Positions 12,483-23,482 of a DNA stretch of 64,000 bases are shown here, piece after piece (the stretch's first letter is position 1; the number at the start of each line of letters is the position of its first letter). The stretch lies in assembly GCF_000165425.1 (NCBI RefSeq), contig NW_001799422.1, positions 373,206 through 437,205 on the forward strand, read 5' to 3'. Source of the stretch: Paramecium tetraurelia. Taxonomy: Eukaryota; Ciliophora; Oligohymenophorea; Peniculida; Parameciidae. The position numbers and the translations under genes are program-made. The notes under the pieces were generated by a model. The model was not told the origin of the DNA. It saw only the letters and a program-made list of their open reading frames with translations, and did not search any database.

Positions 12483-13339
12483 ATGAGCAATCACCCTGCA
12501 TCAACAAAACCTCCCCAAAAAACAGCACCAGCACCATAACAACCTATTCCCTATTCTCCTCCAAGAACATATGCCCCACCAGTGGCATTTGCAAGTCCTT
12601 CATATCTACCAATCTAACAATCATTTGTAGGTGCCCCTGTTTAATATGTTCCTCAACCAGTTGCTGTTTAGCCAGTAGCTGTTCAACCAGTTGCTGTATA
12701 ACCAGCCCAATAGGTCATTAAGGGTGAAAGCAGAATTGAGTATCAATCTAAATTCAATAATTTTTAGGTATATTCCCTATGAGAAATCAGTTATTGAATA
12801 CGAAGAAGTCAGATAAAAAATCTAAGTCCCAAGAGAGAAGTATATAACAGAATACTAAGCTGTTGAATATTAGACTGACTACATCCCATAAGTATTCTAC
12901 GATAAAGTTACAGGTAATTAATTAATCACAATCGTTAGAGTACGTTCCTGTCGACAGATTTTAAGACAGAGTAGAATACTATCCTGTTGAAAGATAGGTT
13001 GTTCATCAACCAGTTCAATAAGTAGTAGCATAACCAGTTGTTTAATCTGTGGTTCAATAAGTTCCTCAATATGTTGCTCCAGTTTAGTCAGTTGTTTAAC
13101 CAGTTTATTAACAACCTTAAATTTCATATGCTCCTTACGTCTAACCTAATTTCGCCCCCTCAAGAATTGCTCCTGTGTCATATGCTCCTCCCTTGTCCTA
13201 CGGTGCTCCAGTGTCACATCCAAGAAGATATGTAAATCATATTGTAATCAATCAGTCCCCTCCAGCCAAACCATAGCCAGCCTAAAAGCCTTAGCCCCAA
13301 AAGGAAAAAAAAACATTTTTAGACAACATCTTTAGTTGA
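12483..13339 (+). CDS. Alveolin / inner membrane complex-type cortical protein
   Basis: A 267-residue low-complexity protein with a Pro/Ala/Gln-rich N-terminus, a central block of charged Val-Pro-Tyr repeats, and a Gln/Val/Pro-rich C-terminus. The core has YIPYEKSVIEYEEVRQ, then YVPVDRFQDRVEYYPVERQ; repeated VP, YxPV and E-R-x-V motifs are the signature of alveolins, which form the membrane skeleton under the alveolar sacs of ciliates and apicomplexans. Repeats of PVAVQ flank it on the N side. Introns are at 12740-12767 (28 nt) and 12914-12938 (25 nt), both needed to hold the alveolin frame. The upstream gene is divergent, with 273 bases between them. Confidence is high for the family. Confidence 0.85.
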
Positions 13340-13589
13340 TATTTAAATAATGTCCATAACATATTATACTAACCAAAACAAATTATTATTTCATTTTATC
13401 TATAGAATCCATTATTTAACATCAAGAATTCTAATTACGTTTTCGTTTAGATATGCCGTAAGGATCTTTGTTATTCTGATTTTCGCTACATTTGAGAGCG
13501 AGCTTAAAGATAAACTAAAACTTTAGTTGCTTTTACAAATGCTCAATTTTGCATTAATAAAAAATAAATAAATTAAATAGTTTTTAATA

Positions 13590-13965
13590 TGTGAGGTTTA
13601 TTAATCAACAACATTTATCATTGGTGTTTCTCGTCAAAATTCTTCATTTTATACAATCATATGATATGGATCTGGTAATTCACAAAATTTTATTTGCAAT
13701 GATCCTTAATTATTTCCAATTATCAAATACTAATAATATCAATTTACATGTAAATAATTATATAAATTCAATGTTTATATATTTATAATCGATATTTGCA
13801 TTAAAGAATTTTCATTCCGTCATATTCATAAGATCAAATAGATGATACTACTTATTGTCCCTAGTACTTCTAATTTCCAACTTCATTCTGTCAATAGTAG
13901 TCCTTTTATATGTTTTTAGAGAAAGCATCTTTATGCAACAGCGTATAGGTAAAGAGCCATTTAAG
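13590..13965 (-). pseudogene. Remnant related to the MGCLTS gene at 23.5-23.95 kb
   Basis: No intact frame. The plus-strand text near 13855-13910 (ccctagtactt, then a ttccaac block and a tgtcaat block) resembles 23639-23680, which lies around the second intron of the MGCLTS gene, in the same orientation. Translated, LEIRSTRDNK here parallels LEAQSTRDRN there. A weaker match follows near 13610-13660. This is read as a degraded paralogue of the 23.5 kb gene. The comparison was by eye; an alignment of 13550-14000 with 23480-23960 would settle it. Confidence 0.35.
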
Positions 13966-14042
13966 CTTAAAAAGACTCTTATCCGTATTGACTGGTTTTG
14001 TTTAATAATAAATAAATTATAGTTAAATATACTAAAAATAAT

Positions 14043-14387
14043 TCATAGTTTGAAATCCTCTAGGGAAGAAGGTAAATAGCTCGAGAATTCTTAAGAAAAA
14101 TTTGAATCTTAACTCAAATTTTCACATTCTTAAATGATAAACGAAGAGTCTTTATTAAGGTGTTTAAGCTCTTTTCTTAGGCTATCAAAATTTTCCCTTC
14201 TGGCCGGATAAATGATGATAAATCTTAAGGGTTAGTCATTTGTATAAGCACTAGAAGCCTTTTCTATTTATAAACAATTTTCTTGTGAAGTAACCTAGCT
14301 ATCATTTCGAGGTGATAACTCGTTCCTTCTAGTTATTTCTTAATTAGATATTGAGAGCATTGATTTGCAGGAACATGTCTAACCCAT
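14043..14387 (-). CDS. Small putative N-acylated protein, MGQTCSC start
   Basis: Unrecognised 114-residue protein. It begins MGQTCSCKS: Gly2 with Ser6 fits the N-myristoylation consensus, and Cys5 and Cys7 are candidate palmitoylation sites, so attachment to the cytosolic face of a membrane is likely. The rest is polar, Ser- and Glu-rich (ENFDSLRKELKHLNKDSSF), partly helical, without a known domain and without an intron. TGA at 14043-14045 closes it; nine in-frame TAA/TAG codons are Gln. It is the first of five small genes with this kind of N-terminus between 14 and 24 kb. Confidence 0.55.
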
Positions 14388-15615
14388 TAACAATTTTATT
14401 TATATTAATATTTCTTAATATTTTTCTTCTTAAAAGCCACAATAAATCCTTAATTTTATTTAATTCGTATTTACTACAATATTAAATTAACGCAACTATA
14501 TATTCTAAATATAGTTATCCTAGATTTTATGAATTCTGTGTATAAACTCACTCAGAATCTAAAATGATTAAATTAGTTGATAACGATACCCAAAATTGAA
14601 AATTCTTAAGTTAAAAATTCCGAATGCCAAAGATTTCCCAACACTAAATTTGAAATAAAATCCAAAAATTCTAATTAATATGAGTACGATATATAAGAAA
14701 GAATGAAAAAGTTATAATTGATTAAAACACTTTTATATTAGAATGAATATAATTAAATAAAATAATTATAAATAAATTTAGTCTAGAAAGTAAGATACTC
14801 ATAAACTATAATAAAATTTCAGATAAGATTAACTAAATTGCATATATTAAAGGGTTTTGCAGTTATAACTCTTGTTTAAATTTAATGGTTAATAATAATT
14901 GTAACGATTGAAATTGTGGTTAATTCAATATTTTTGCCAATAATATATATATAAAATAAATTGAATTTATGTATCACAAATAATAAAGAATGCTGAATAC
15001 TATTTGATGTATTTAAATCATTATTGAGCATTCATTTATATTAGATAAATGATTATATAACAGAAAAGTAATCATTAGGCACTTTTAATAAAAATAATTA
15101 GCAGAATAATCTCGTAATTAATTAATTCAACTGTCTGGGCGATTAAGATGAAAATGTGATTAGAAACTATATTTACTATCTTTTAACAATTATTATTATG
15201 ATTTCAAAATTTCAAAACAAATTCCACCTGCTCTCATTTGCATTAATTGCAATAGATAGATATCGGTTTTATCTAAATTTCATGAAGTTAAAATTTACAA
15301 TAATTATGAGTATGCTTTACTGTGTAAATTAAGTGAAAAAATGATGTGAAAAATATAAATTTTAACAGAGGATAATTCTGAAAGACAATTAAGAAAATTA
15401 ATTAAATAAATTCCAAATCCATACTTTGCTAATTAAAGGTAAATTGATCATCCTCTGATATAATAATTAGAGAATGACTCACTTAATTTATAAATTAGGA
15501 TTTGAGATCGTTAAAGATAGTAGCCTTGTTCAAAACCTCAGTCAGACAATGAACTTTCTTTTGATAAATAAAATAAATTATTATTATAGCTAATTATTTA
15601 CATACTATAAACTTA
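14388..15615. other. AT-rich stretch with no supported gene
   Basis: About 1.2 kb, very AT-rich, with many TAAT/ATTA runs and an (AT)n tract near 14945. Only short open frames occur on either strand; one of 48 codons starts near 15198 but has no coding look. Nothing here resembles a tRNA, transposon end or regulatory array. Its length is unusual for this compact genome, in which most intergenic gaps in the window are below 150 bases. Confidence 0.5.
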
Positions 15616-15927
15616 ATGGGCTGCAACGCATAAAAAATAAAGACTAAAACAAGGGACTAAGTGATAGAAACCAATCCAAATATTAAATGCTAGAATCAAT
15701 AAAGCAAAATATTAGAAACTGAGCAAAAGGTTGATAGACTTAATAGTGAAATGCAATGTCCCCACTCTCCTTAGATAGGAAGGAAGTTAAAACATATGGC
15801 AAGCAGTGATGAACTTCAAAAGTATCTTACTAAAAGGTAGAGCAATACTTAAAGTCCATTTAAGTATATTAAGAACTCTCCAGAATAAAGGAGAAAGCTA
15901 TCATTGATGAACAGCCCTAAATTGTGA
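15616..15927 (+). CDS. Small putative N-acylated protein, MGCNAQ start
   Basis: Unrecognised 103-residue intronless protein beginning MGCNAQKIK. Gly2 and Cys3 suit myristoylation followed by palmitoylation, although position 6 is Gln and not Ser/Thr. The body is basic and polar, with a short helix (ILETEQKVDRLNSE) and Ser-Pro sites typical of kinase targets (CPHSPQ, NTQSPFK, NSPEQRRKLS). No known domain. Placed between two minus-strand genes of similar type at 14.0-14.4 and 16.2-16.4 kb. Confidence 0.6.
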
Positions 15928-16157
15928 TTTAATGATTATTATTCTTTGTATTAGATCACATTTCAAATTTCTTATAAAATTAGAATGATATACTCAAATT
16001 TTATTGATCTTAATTAAAGTGACATAATATATATATATAATCATTACAAAGATCTTCTTTAGAGTGGTTAAGAAACCTAATCTATTTGAAAAAGAGTGGT
16101 AGACTTTGACAAATCAACTATTTGGTCTGCGATTCTTGAGCTTCCTAAATTCTAAGA

Positions 16158-16352
16158 TCAAAATATACGTGTAGATGTTATTATAGTATTAGGTGATGAT
16201 GCAGTCGTTCTTTTATGAAGTCCCAATTATTGTTTGAGATGTTTCTCTATATTTTACTAGATGTCTGTTAACTAGTGCTGATTCCTTGCAATTTTTCTTT
16301 GAGGTTTCAATTGAGGCTCATTGATAGAAAGATTTGAAGGAGCACAACCCAT
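16158..16352 (-). CDS. Small putative N-acylated protein, MGCAPSN start
   Basis: Unrecognised 64-residue intronless protein beginning MGCAPSNLS. Gly2, Cys3 and Ser6 give a good dual-acylation signal. The rest is basic and Gln-rich (KPQRKIARNQHQLTDIQQN), ending in a Ser/Thr-rich tail, TGA at 16158-16160. It is too short for a domain search to help. The shared N-terminus and place next to three similar genes support it as real. Confidence 0.5.
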
Positions 16353-16862
16353 AAAAGAAAATATTAAATCAAATAAATAATACTTCGTTTATACTCAATT
16401 AATCAAACATATGAATATATAATTATACTTATTTTCGACTTTTATGTCTTAATGCTTGGTTTTCTGAAATTTAATTTATTCAATGAGTATTTTACCATTT
16501 TCGAAATTTGACTAACTGTTATTTCAATATGGCCTGTTAATTATATTTATAATTATTAAATAAATAGCTTTAATAATGAGGGACATTTTTAATGATATTT
16601 TTTATTTGATTTTTGAGAAGAAATAGAAGGAGAGATATTAAAAATTATATAATTAGTAACATTTCAAACTGCTTCACTATAGTTTTGAACTCAATTAGTT
16701 ATTATTAATCTTCAATTCAATGAATAGTACGATGTTTAAATTAAAAGAGTAATATCATGATTTGTATTAATAATTTATGAGGTATTATAAAAATACTGAA
16801 GAATGCTGAAAATTTCATTCCTAAGCAGCATTATTAATATTATTTTATTTTCATATACAGGA
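16353..16862. other. AT-rich intergenic stretch between two divergent small genes
   Basis: 510 bases separating the MGCAPSN gene (minus) and the MGCVGQ gene (plus), which point away from each other. It must hold both promoters. No gene, repeat or recognisable motif is visible; composition is strongly AT. Confidence 0.45.
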
Positions 16863-17165
16863 ATGGGCTGTGTGGGTTAAAAATAGAATCGAAATCAATA
16901 ACATAATAAATTTCCATTACATCGGCAATCGATCTCAGTTTCACATTCAAATCGAAAATTATGTTTTGAGTCGCCATTTTCGACTGATCCTAAACAATAA
17001 ATTTAGCTTTATAGATCCATCGACATCACAAAAGATGAGGAATTTATTTTAAAGAGTGACAAGAAATTCATCTCTAAAAATCAAGACTCTCCAACCACTA
17101 CTCCGAAGTTTAATCAAAATCTTCAATTTGCGATGGGAAATCGTAAAAATAAAATTGTTATGTGA
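16863..17165 (+). CDS. Small putative N-acylated protein, MGCVGQ start
   Basis: Unrecognised 100-residue intronless protein beginning MGCVGQKQNR. Gly2 and Cys3 fit myristoylation plus palmitoylation; position 6 is Gln. The body is basic and Gln/Asn-rich, then Ser-rich (FESPFSTDPKQQ) with a charged stretch DITKDEEFILKSDKKF. No known domain. The gene ends 15 bases before the convergent minus-strand gene at 17181, a spacing normal for this genome. Confidence 0.55.
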
Positions 17166-17180
17166 AAAATTAGGAAATAC

Positions 17181-17955
17181 TCAGTAAAATTAATGATAAT
17201 TTATATTTTTATATGTTGTTTAATATATATTTTTACTAATAAACTAAATAGAATGCTCATATTACTAATTATTAAGAAAACCTAAAAAAGGATGGCACTT
17301 CTAATAAGAGTCAATATAATTACAAATATGTCTGATCTATTGAACCTAAGATCCGTATAAAATCAAAGTGCATTCACTTAATTCAAAGATTGACTCCAAA
17401 TACTCAAAGAAGTCTTAATTAAACGATTCAATTTTTATAAGTAAGATAGCCTGCTGTGATTATTATTTGAGCAATTCATTTTATAATTAACTCATTTTCT
17501 TATTTAAGTAAACCGAGTCAATGTTCAATGCTGAATAGTGATCAAAATTAATGTGCAAATAAGGTTTTTGATTATTCTCCAATTATTACTATAAACTCAA
17601 TGGCAAAGTATTATTTGTAAAATAAATTCCTTTGGTTTTATTGAATGGAACACTCAGCTCTTAAATATTGGTATTGGATGGTATTTCAATCAAATCTAAT
17701 TCACTAAAAATGTTGGCAAGTTTGTTGGTTTATTTGAATTGACTCATCAACTAAATTTAATTCATTAACACAACAAGGGCAAAAAGGCAAATGATAATGG
17801 TCTTGGAAGTTAATTTCTCTTCGAATTGTAATTGGGACTTGTTGAGAAGTATAAAGGTTATAAAGACAAGGGTTGTGAGAGCTATGAAAAATAAAACAGA
17901 ATAAAACATTTGTTAATTTAATTAAATTTATCGAACTTTGAATACATGAGAACAA
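17181..17955 (-). CDS. Unknown protein with CPCC motif
   Basis: Unrecognised protein of about 244 residues. The N-terminal part contains HYHLPFCPCCVNELNL, a possible single zinc knuckle; the rest is mixed helix/strand with ELSVPFNKTKGIYF and SQQAILLIKIESFNQDF. A 40-nt intron at 17704-17743 restores the frame across an internal TGA; this is longer than usual but has proper borders. The only in-frame ATG, at 17955, overlaps by ten bases the start of the divergent gene at 17946, so the true N-terminus of one of the two may differ. Confidence 0.55.
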
Positions 17956-19657
17956 CTCCTAATAGTGTCAAAGAAACTGCTTCAAAAACTTCAACTCAAG
18001 ATTATAAAAAATAATAATCATAGCCTGTATGAGATTTAAAATATTATAAAGACTGTTAGCATACCAGAATCTAGTTAATTATTTCACATTCCTTAAAAAT
18101 ACTGTCATCAACGCTTTAAACCACAACCAACTACATCTAAATCTATTGAGGAAAAGAGATGCAAAGTCAATAAAACCAATCTATCTGAATTAAATAATCG
18201 TACAAATAGCAGTTCGAAAAGTCGTATATCTGGTTTCACAAGCAATTAATTAGAAGATGATTCTTTGTATAATTCCTAGAATGCACTTAAATTAAAGAAA
18301 ATAATAGGGGACTCCTAGGTTTATAACACCAACCTATTTGTGTATTAATTTCATAATCATCCTTTTTAGTTCTAAATCCAACCTAACTTGTGATTCTTCC
18401 AGTCCAGGAGGTAGACAAAATAAATCAGCTTATAAAAAATCAGCAGACTTCGATATCACTCAATTGAACATGTTAAGAGAAAAGTCCTTGATGCAGAAAA
18501 AAGTCTAGTCATCATAAGCTGGCCAATAAAAAGAATTAATAGATTCATTTCTAAATCTAGATAAGCAAATTTAAGGGGCCACATTGGAATAACAGAAGAA
18601 ATAGCAATATTTAAAGCAAAGGGGATTGTGGGATCCATTTAAAGATCTGTTTATTAAGCAATTTGCCAGAACTCCAGTATAATTTAAGAGTGTGTTCAAT
18701 TAGTTGTAAGTATAAGTGAGGGAAATAGAATAGCAATGGTCAGATGTCATTATGTAAATTGCAAACAATTTATTTGAACTATTTTAAAATTCTGCCATTC
18801 TTATGGCTTATGAATAGGATTTGAAGTTGAATGAAATGATTGAATAAATGAGAAGGGAAAGAGATATCTGGCAGAATAACTTTAAGTCTCTTGAGTAAGA
18901 AAGAGATATTCTCTTAGAAACTGTTTCTCAATTAAAATAAACATTAGAAAAAGAGAGACCCTCTCCTTTCAAATAAGATAGCAAATAAAAGGATTTTGAT
19001 TCTGCAGATATTCCTTAGTTAAAAGAAATGATTAACCTAATGCAGTAAAAAATTTCAGAAATGTCTGAAAAAGAATCAAAATTAATTAAGTTAGTATTAG
19101 CCATTCGTAAGTCAGGAATAGATATAGAAAAGATATATAATGAGGAGGTTTTGAATGAAGACTCTTTATCAGAACAAAATAATCAATCAAATAGAGAAAG
19201 AAAGTAAATTTTTAATTTATTTATTAGATCGTTTATTACCAGAATTGAAAGAAGTTTCCATGATGCTGATAATTCAGTTGTTAATGATTCAGATGAATCT
19301 AGTTTTTAATATAATGGAAGACTGGATGATGAAAGCATTATTGAAAGTATTAGAAGGTTTGAAAACAGGAACTAAAACAGTGCTTATGCAACAGAAAGTA
19401 AGAGTTCGATAAAAATGAAGATAGATTTATCGAAATGCAGTTAATAATAGCAAAAATTGCAATAATTATAATAGTTATAATAGTAATAACAATAAAAAAA
19501 AATTTAACAGTAACTTTAATAATAAAATATGAATAAATTAAAAATTCCTGATCAGGAAGGGATAGGATTTCATTAAGAATTTATGTTGAAATTTAATGAG
19601 TTTTCTGAAAGCTGGAGAGTTTAGGTATTGAAGGATGAAAAGAGAACTAAATCTTGA
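17946..19657 (+). CDS. Unknown long coiled-coil protein
   Basis: A 552-residue protein with a Ser/Thr/Gln-rich N-terminal third and a long helical coiled coil in the middle (ELIDSFLNLDKQIQGATLEQ, later MIEQMRRERDIWQNNFKSLE), followed by an acidic stretch and a run of Gln/Asn coded by TAA and TAG near 19440-19530. No known domain; such proteins are common in the ciliate cortex and basal bodies, but that is inference. Two introns: 18342-18369 has normal borders; 18027-18051 ends in AAG, while the TAG nearby breaks the frame. The start lies inside the divergent neighbour's first codons. Confidence 0.65.
18027..18051 (+). other. Intron with AAG acceptor (25 nt)
   Basis: Starts gtatgag and ends ataaag. 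Splicing at AAG joins QSQP to TVSIPESSQ in frame. Using the later TAG (33-nt intron) shifts the frame into a stop. The size is typical of Paramecium introns. Confidence 0.5.
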
Positions 19658-19733
19658 TTTTTATATTATTTAACTAAATTTTGATATATTAACATATTTA
19701 AATTCAAAAATAAAGACAGAAAATTAGCTTTAT

Positions 19734-21653
19734 TCAGAGTGCTTCGTAAAAGATTATGTATGCTCCTTTATCAGTTAAATGCCTATTTTTTTTGTCGATG
19801 GTTACAACATCGTCATCAAATTCATACCAAACGTTTTATCTTCTAGTGTAGGCCTTATAATGACCACTATTTATTTATCCTTAATGTGAGATGAGACCCT
19901 TTAGTTTATATTCAGGGTTAACAACATTTTCAGTGCAATATCTAGAATTATAAAATAGAATTACTCCTTCATATTTAAGATTTCTGGATACGATATCTCA
20001 TTCTAAATCTTTTGATTTCTCGGAACTTAAGCAAACCTTTTCAGATGAATTATAAGAAACTAGGGTTTGTGTGTAATTTGAAGTTATCTTAAGAGAAATT
20101 TGTTTTTATATTGGCAAAGATTGCATTACCAATCATTAAATATTTATTCCTCTTTAAAATAATTCTTTAAGCAATCCATTAATTTGATTTCTTATAACCC
20201 AGGAGTATTTTAAATGGGTAAATTAAGATCCAGGATAGGGTCATAAACTTCACATGTTTTTTTACATTTGAGACAGTAATTTTTATTAGAAATTTGTCCT
20301 GTAAATAACTCAGTTATCAAATCTGGGTTTCTTCTAGTATAAGTTTCCCATGCTTCTGTTGCAGATAGAAATTCTTGTTTTTCAGAGTTTTTCTTTCCAA
20401 TTAGTTCCTCTTGAATTTGTGATAAAATAAATAATAGAAATTCATGTGAATCTTACTACTAAGTAGGTTTAAATTTCTATTAACAAATAAATGCCAATAG
20501 ATCCAAATTGATTGACTACCCAGGTATAGTTCCCTAAATTAGTCTAATAAGGTCTTGACAGGCTGTAGTAAATTGCCTATTCGATTATTTTTGAATTTTA
20601 AGAATTTTACGAATAAATTTGGGAATGCTTAACAAACACTGAAGAGCAGCATTCATGTAGCAATTATACTTTGGATTATGAAAACCTATAATCGGTAATT
20701 CCATTGGAACTTTTGAAAAAATTTTAACTTTGTTAGTTTATCCAGTTATGTTCCAGTCGAGAAGGTTACCTGAAGCACTTTTATCGATATCTTCAATGTT
20801 ATTGCATGAAAGCTTGAAATCAAGAAGAGGGTCTCTTGACTGCCTTATTGGTAGAATAGTTGTAGCGGTTACATGAGTAGCTCCATCATTGATAAGTTCC
20901 AGCTGGGTTCCGATTTGAAGGGGTAGCATTCCGTTAGGCTCATTGTTTATTTTATCGATTGGCTGGACTTCTAAGCATTCTTTATCATTAACTAAGCGTG
21001 AGTCTTGAATTTCGTTTTACGGAGACTCTAATTTTGCATTATCTAAATCAATAGTTACGGTGGGTCCACCCCCGTATAGCAAATGAACGAACTTCCAAGC
21101 TCTCTCATTTATAAGTGAATAATGCCTTTCTGGTTGAATTCCAGGAAGTAATTGTGGATCGTTGTCTATTGTAATATGTATCGTATCCTGTGTTCGGTGA
21201 TCATCTGTCAATATTTTGTTGTTGTTTATCTCCTTTGGCGGAGCTTTCTTCATTCCTCCCAGATATCCAGTGTACTGAATGGCCCAACGATATTCAATAA
21301 AATAAACAATAGGCAGATCTTCTGCGAGTAAACCATTCACAAACAATTTCTCCAAATCGACACTGCCTATATGTAAGAGAATACCTTTCTTTGACCTATC
21401 CTAAATCTCGATAGGCTTTAATTTGATTTACAACGTTTAAAATTTCTTTATGACTATCTTCAGTTTGGTTAGCTTCATTTGAGTTCTGCTTTGAATTTCG
21501 ATCCTGGTCTGGATTTTAAGCCTTTTCATCTTAATGGTTTTCTTTACTGAAAGATCTCACCTCTGAATCGTTATGGGTAGATTGTCTAAATAAAATAAAT
21601 AAATGGGTATTGTACTTGGCCCTTTTATTCTTCGTTTTACAACAAATAAACAT
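19734..21653 (-). CDS. Ubiquitin carboxyl-terminal hydrolase with DUSP domain (USP family)
   Basis: A 614-residue deubiquitinase of the USP4/USP15 layout: an N-terminal linker, a DUSP domain (VYFIEYRWAIQYTGYLGG, later RAWKFVHLLYGGGP), then the catalytic domain. The Cys box reads NPKYNCYMNAALQCL; Cys is present but the usual NxGNTC is altered before it. Zinc-finger cysteines are in CLKCKKTC and CNLC. The His box is SGHYKAYTR followed by WYEFDDDVV, so all catalytic residues are in place. It cleaves ubiquitin from substrates by family. Introns: 21586-21615 (30 nt), 21363-21384 (22 nt, CAG end) and 19942-19964 (23 nt). The frame is intact with these. Confidence 0.85.
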
Positions 21654-23482
21654 TAATTAATATTAATCAACTTATCTATAAATTTAAAGGTTTAAAAATT
21701 GAAGGTTCAATCAAATATGTGAATTTTTAGCTTTCCAAAAACATATTTTTATAAATTGTTAATTGCCAATTACTAAAAAATTTGAAATTAAATGCGCTTC
21801 ATCTTGCTTAAATTAATGAAGCTATAAATTATTTTAGTTAATATCAAATCTCTTTTCTATAAAGAAGGTGAAATAGGTTGGAAGAATTAAAAAGAAGCAA
21901 ACACTATAATATCGCTACCGATGTATCCTTAAACTAAAAGGATATATGCTGCTGCTTCTGTATTGCTAATTTTCCATTTGATAAAATCCTTTTTCTCAAG
22001 AAAATATCATTTAAAATGAAGATAAAGATGAAGACATTTATGTCATTGCAAATGGCTAGTAAATTATCCAATAAAAGGATACAAATCTGATGTATTTCTT
22101 TATGGGTTATCAATATCTGGATTTACATGGACTATAAAGGGGATATTAAATAAATCTTGGCTTATTACATTACATCTTACTAGATTTATTGAAGGCAATT
22201 AAATAATATCTGCTGAAAGACATAAAGCAATGATCTTTATCTGGAGATTTCTTAAGGATGGCAGGTTAAGAATTGGGTCATCAGCTAAGGAAATAATTTG
22301 TTATAAGTTTTAAATCTGTCATAAATTACAAGTGGATATTATGATTTTGCAGTAATTAATCAAGAAGAATTGTAATGCATTTGGAGTAAAATTATTATAA
22401 TATAACTTTAAACAACCATAGCTTAATCAATACATTAAAGTGGTTTTAGAATACTAGCATACGTTAATTTAAGATAAATTAGGATAAGTATTATGTTTGG
22501 TAGTGAGTTGAAGCACAATTAGGAAATAAATCATTCTTTAATTTTGATGAGCTCAAGAAATATTGGAAATACTTTATTTGTTGAGAAGCAGACTAATTTT
22601 GCAGTAATTAGAATTTATAATCTGTTTATAATTGAAGACGGAATGCAGAAAAATGGTATTAATATTGTTGGGTAATAAGATCAATTGTTATTGTTTATTG
22701 TAATTAGAAATTAAGACTATTAATGTGGTATGTGAATATCGCTATTTTTATGAATAATAATTTTGTGACAAGAAAATAATGGAAATTTAGGATTTTGATT
22801 TTTCACAATTCTGTATTTTTTAGAAACACTAAAATAAATAGAAGATCTTTCAAAAGTTAAATGGCTAAATCTAGTCAAAGGACATTGTTGAAGAATATAC
22901 TTCACTGAAATATGCTTGCAAATGAGGGTTTAAATTTATTTGATCAATCAGATATAAAATAGATTTGTTGAGGTGTAATTAATAATACTACTTATTTGGT
23001 TATAAAGCATGGTCTTAGAGATGTAATGTAAGTACCATCAGAAAAATTACAATCCTTTAGTATTGTGCTAAGTTTAACATTGATAGATTTAATATATAAA
23101 TCTTAGCATTGAGAATAAAATGATAATGACTTGAAAAATGAAATTAAACTAAATCTCAATACAATAGAATTCAATAGAGACTTCATTATCATGGGGAGTA
23201 GAATTGATTAATTTAATAATATTCAAATATCCTTTATGATTGTAATGGTAAAGGTAATTGTAAAAATGTTGAATCTCTTTTATATTTAGATGCTGTAAAT
23301 ATGATTAAAAATTAGTGAGTTCATTCATCCATTAATTTAGGCTTCATTTGTCCTTAAAAAAATAATGTTAAAAAAGTGAAAAATTGGAGGAAATAAATGA
23401 TACAATTTTAAAGACGTTTATTATTGTAGCAATGAATTTCAATGATTCTTTGATGTAAAGAATACAATTAATACAAATTTAT
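21654..23482 (+). pseudogene. Decayed coding region, plus strand, unidentified
   Basis: No single frame crosses this 1.8 kb, but protein-like stretches on the plus strand alternate among frames: near 22010-22230 (LMYFFMGYQYLDLHGLQRGY), near 22420-22510, near 22545-22735 (NIGNTLFVEKQTNFAVIRIY) and near 23240-23300 (LYDCNGKGNCKN, an EGF-like cysteine spacing). This looks like a broken gene for an extracellular or membrane protein; the family is not recognised. It may be several pieces. There is no sign of a transposable element. The evidence is by eye only. Confidence 0.35.

Noticed and set aside
15198-15345. 48-codon open frame in the AT-rich stretch
   Set aside because: Short, hydrophobic, with no similarity to the nearby MGC genes; expected by chance under this genetic code.
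18027-18059. 33-nt intron ending TAG in the coiled-coil gene
   Set aside because: It puts the next exon out of frame; the 25-nt version ending AAG keeps it open.
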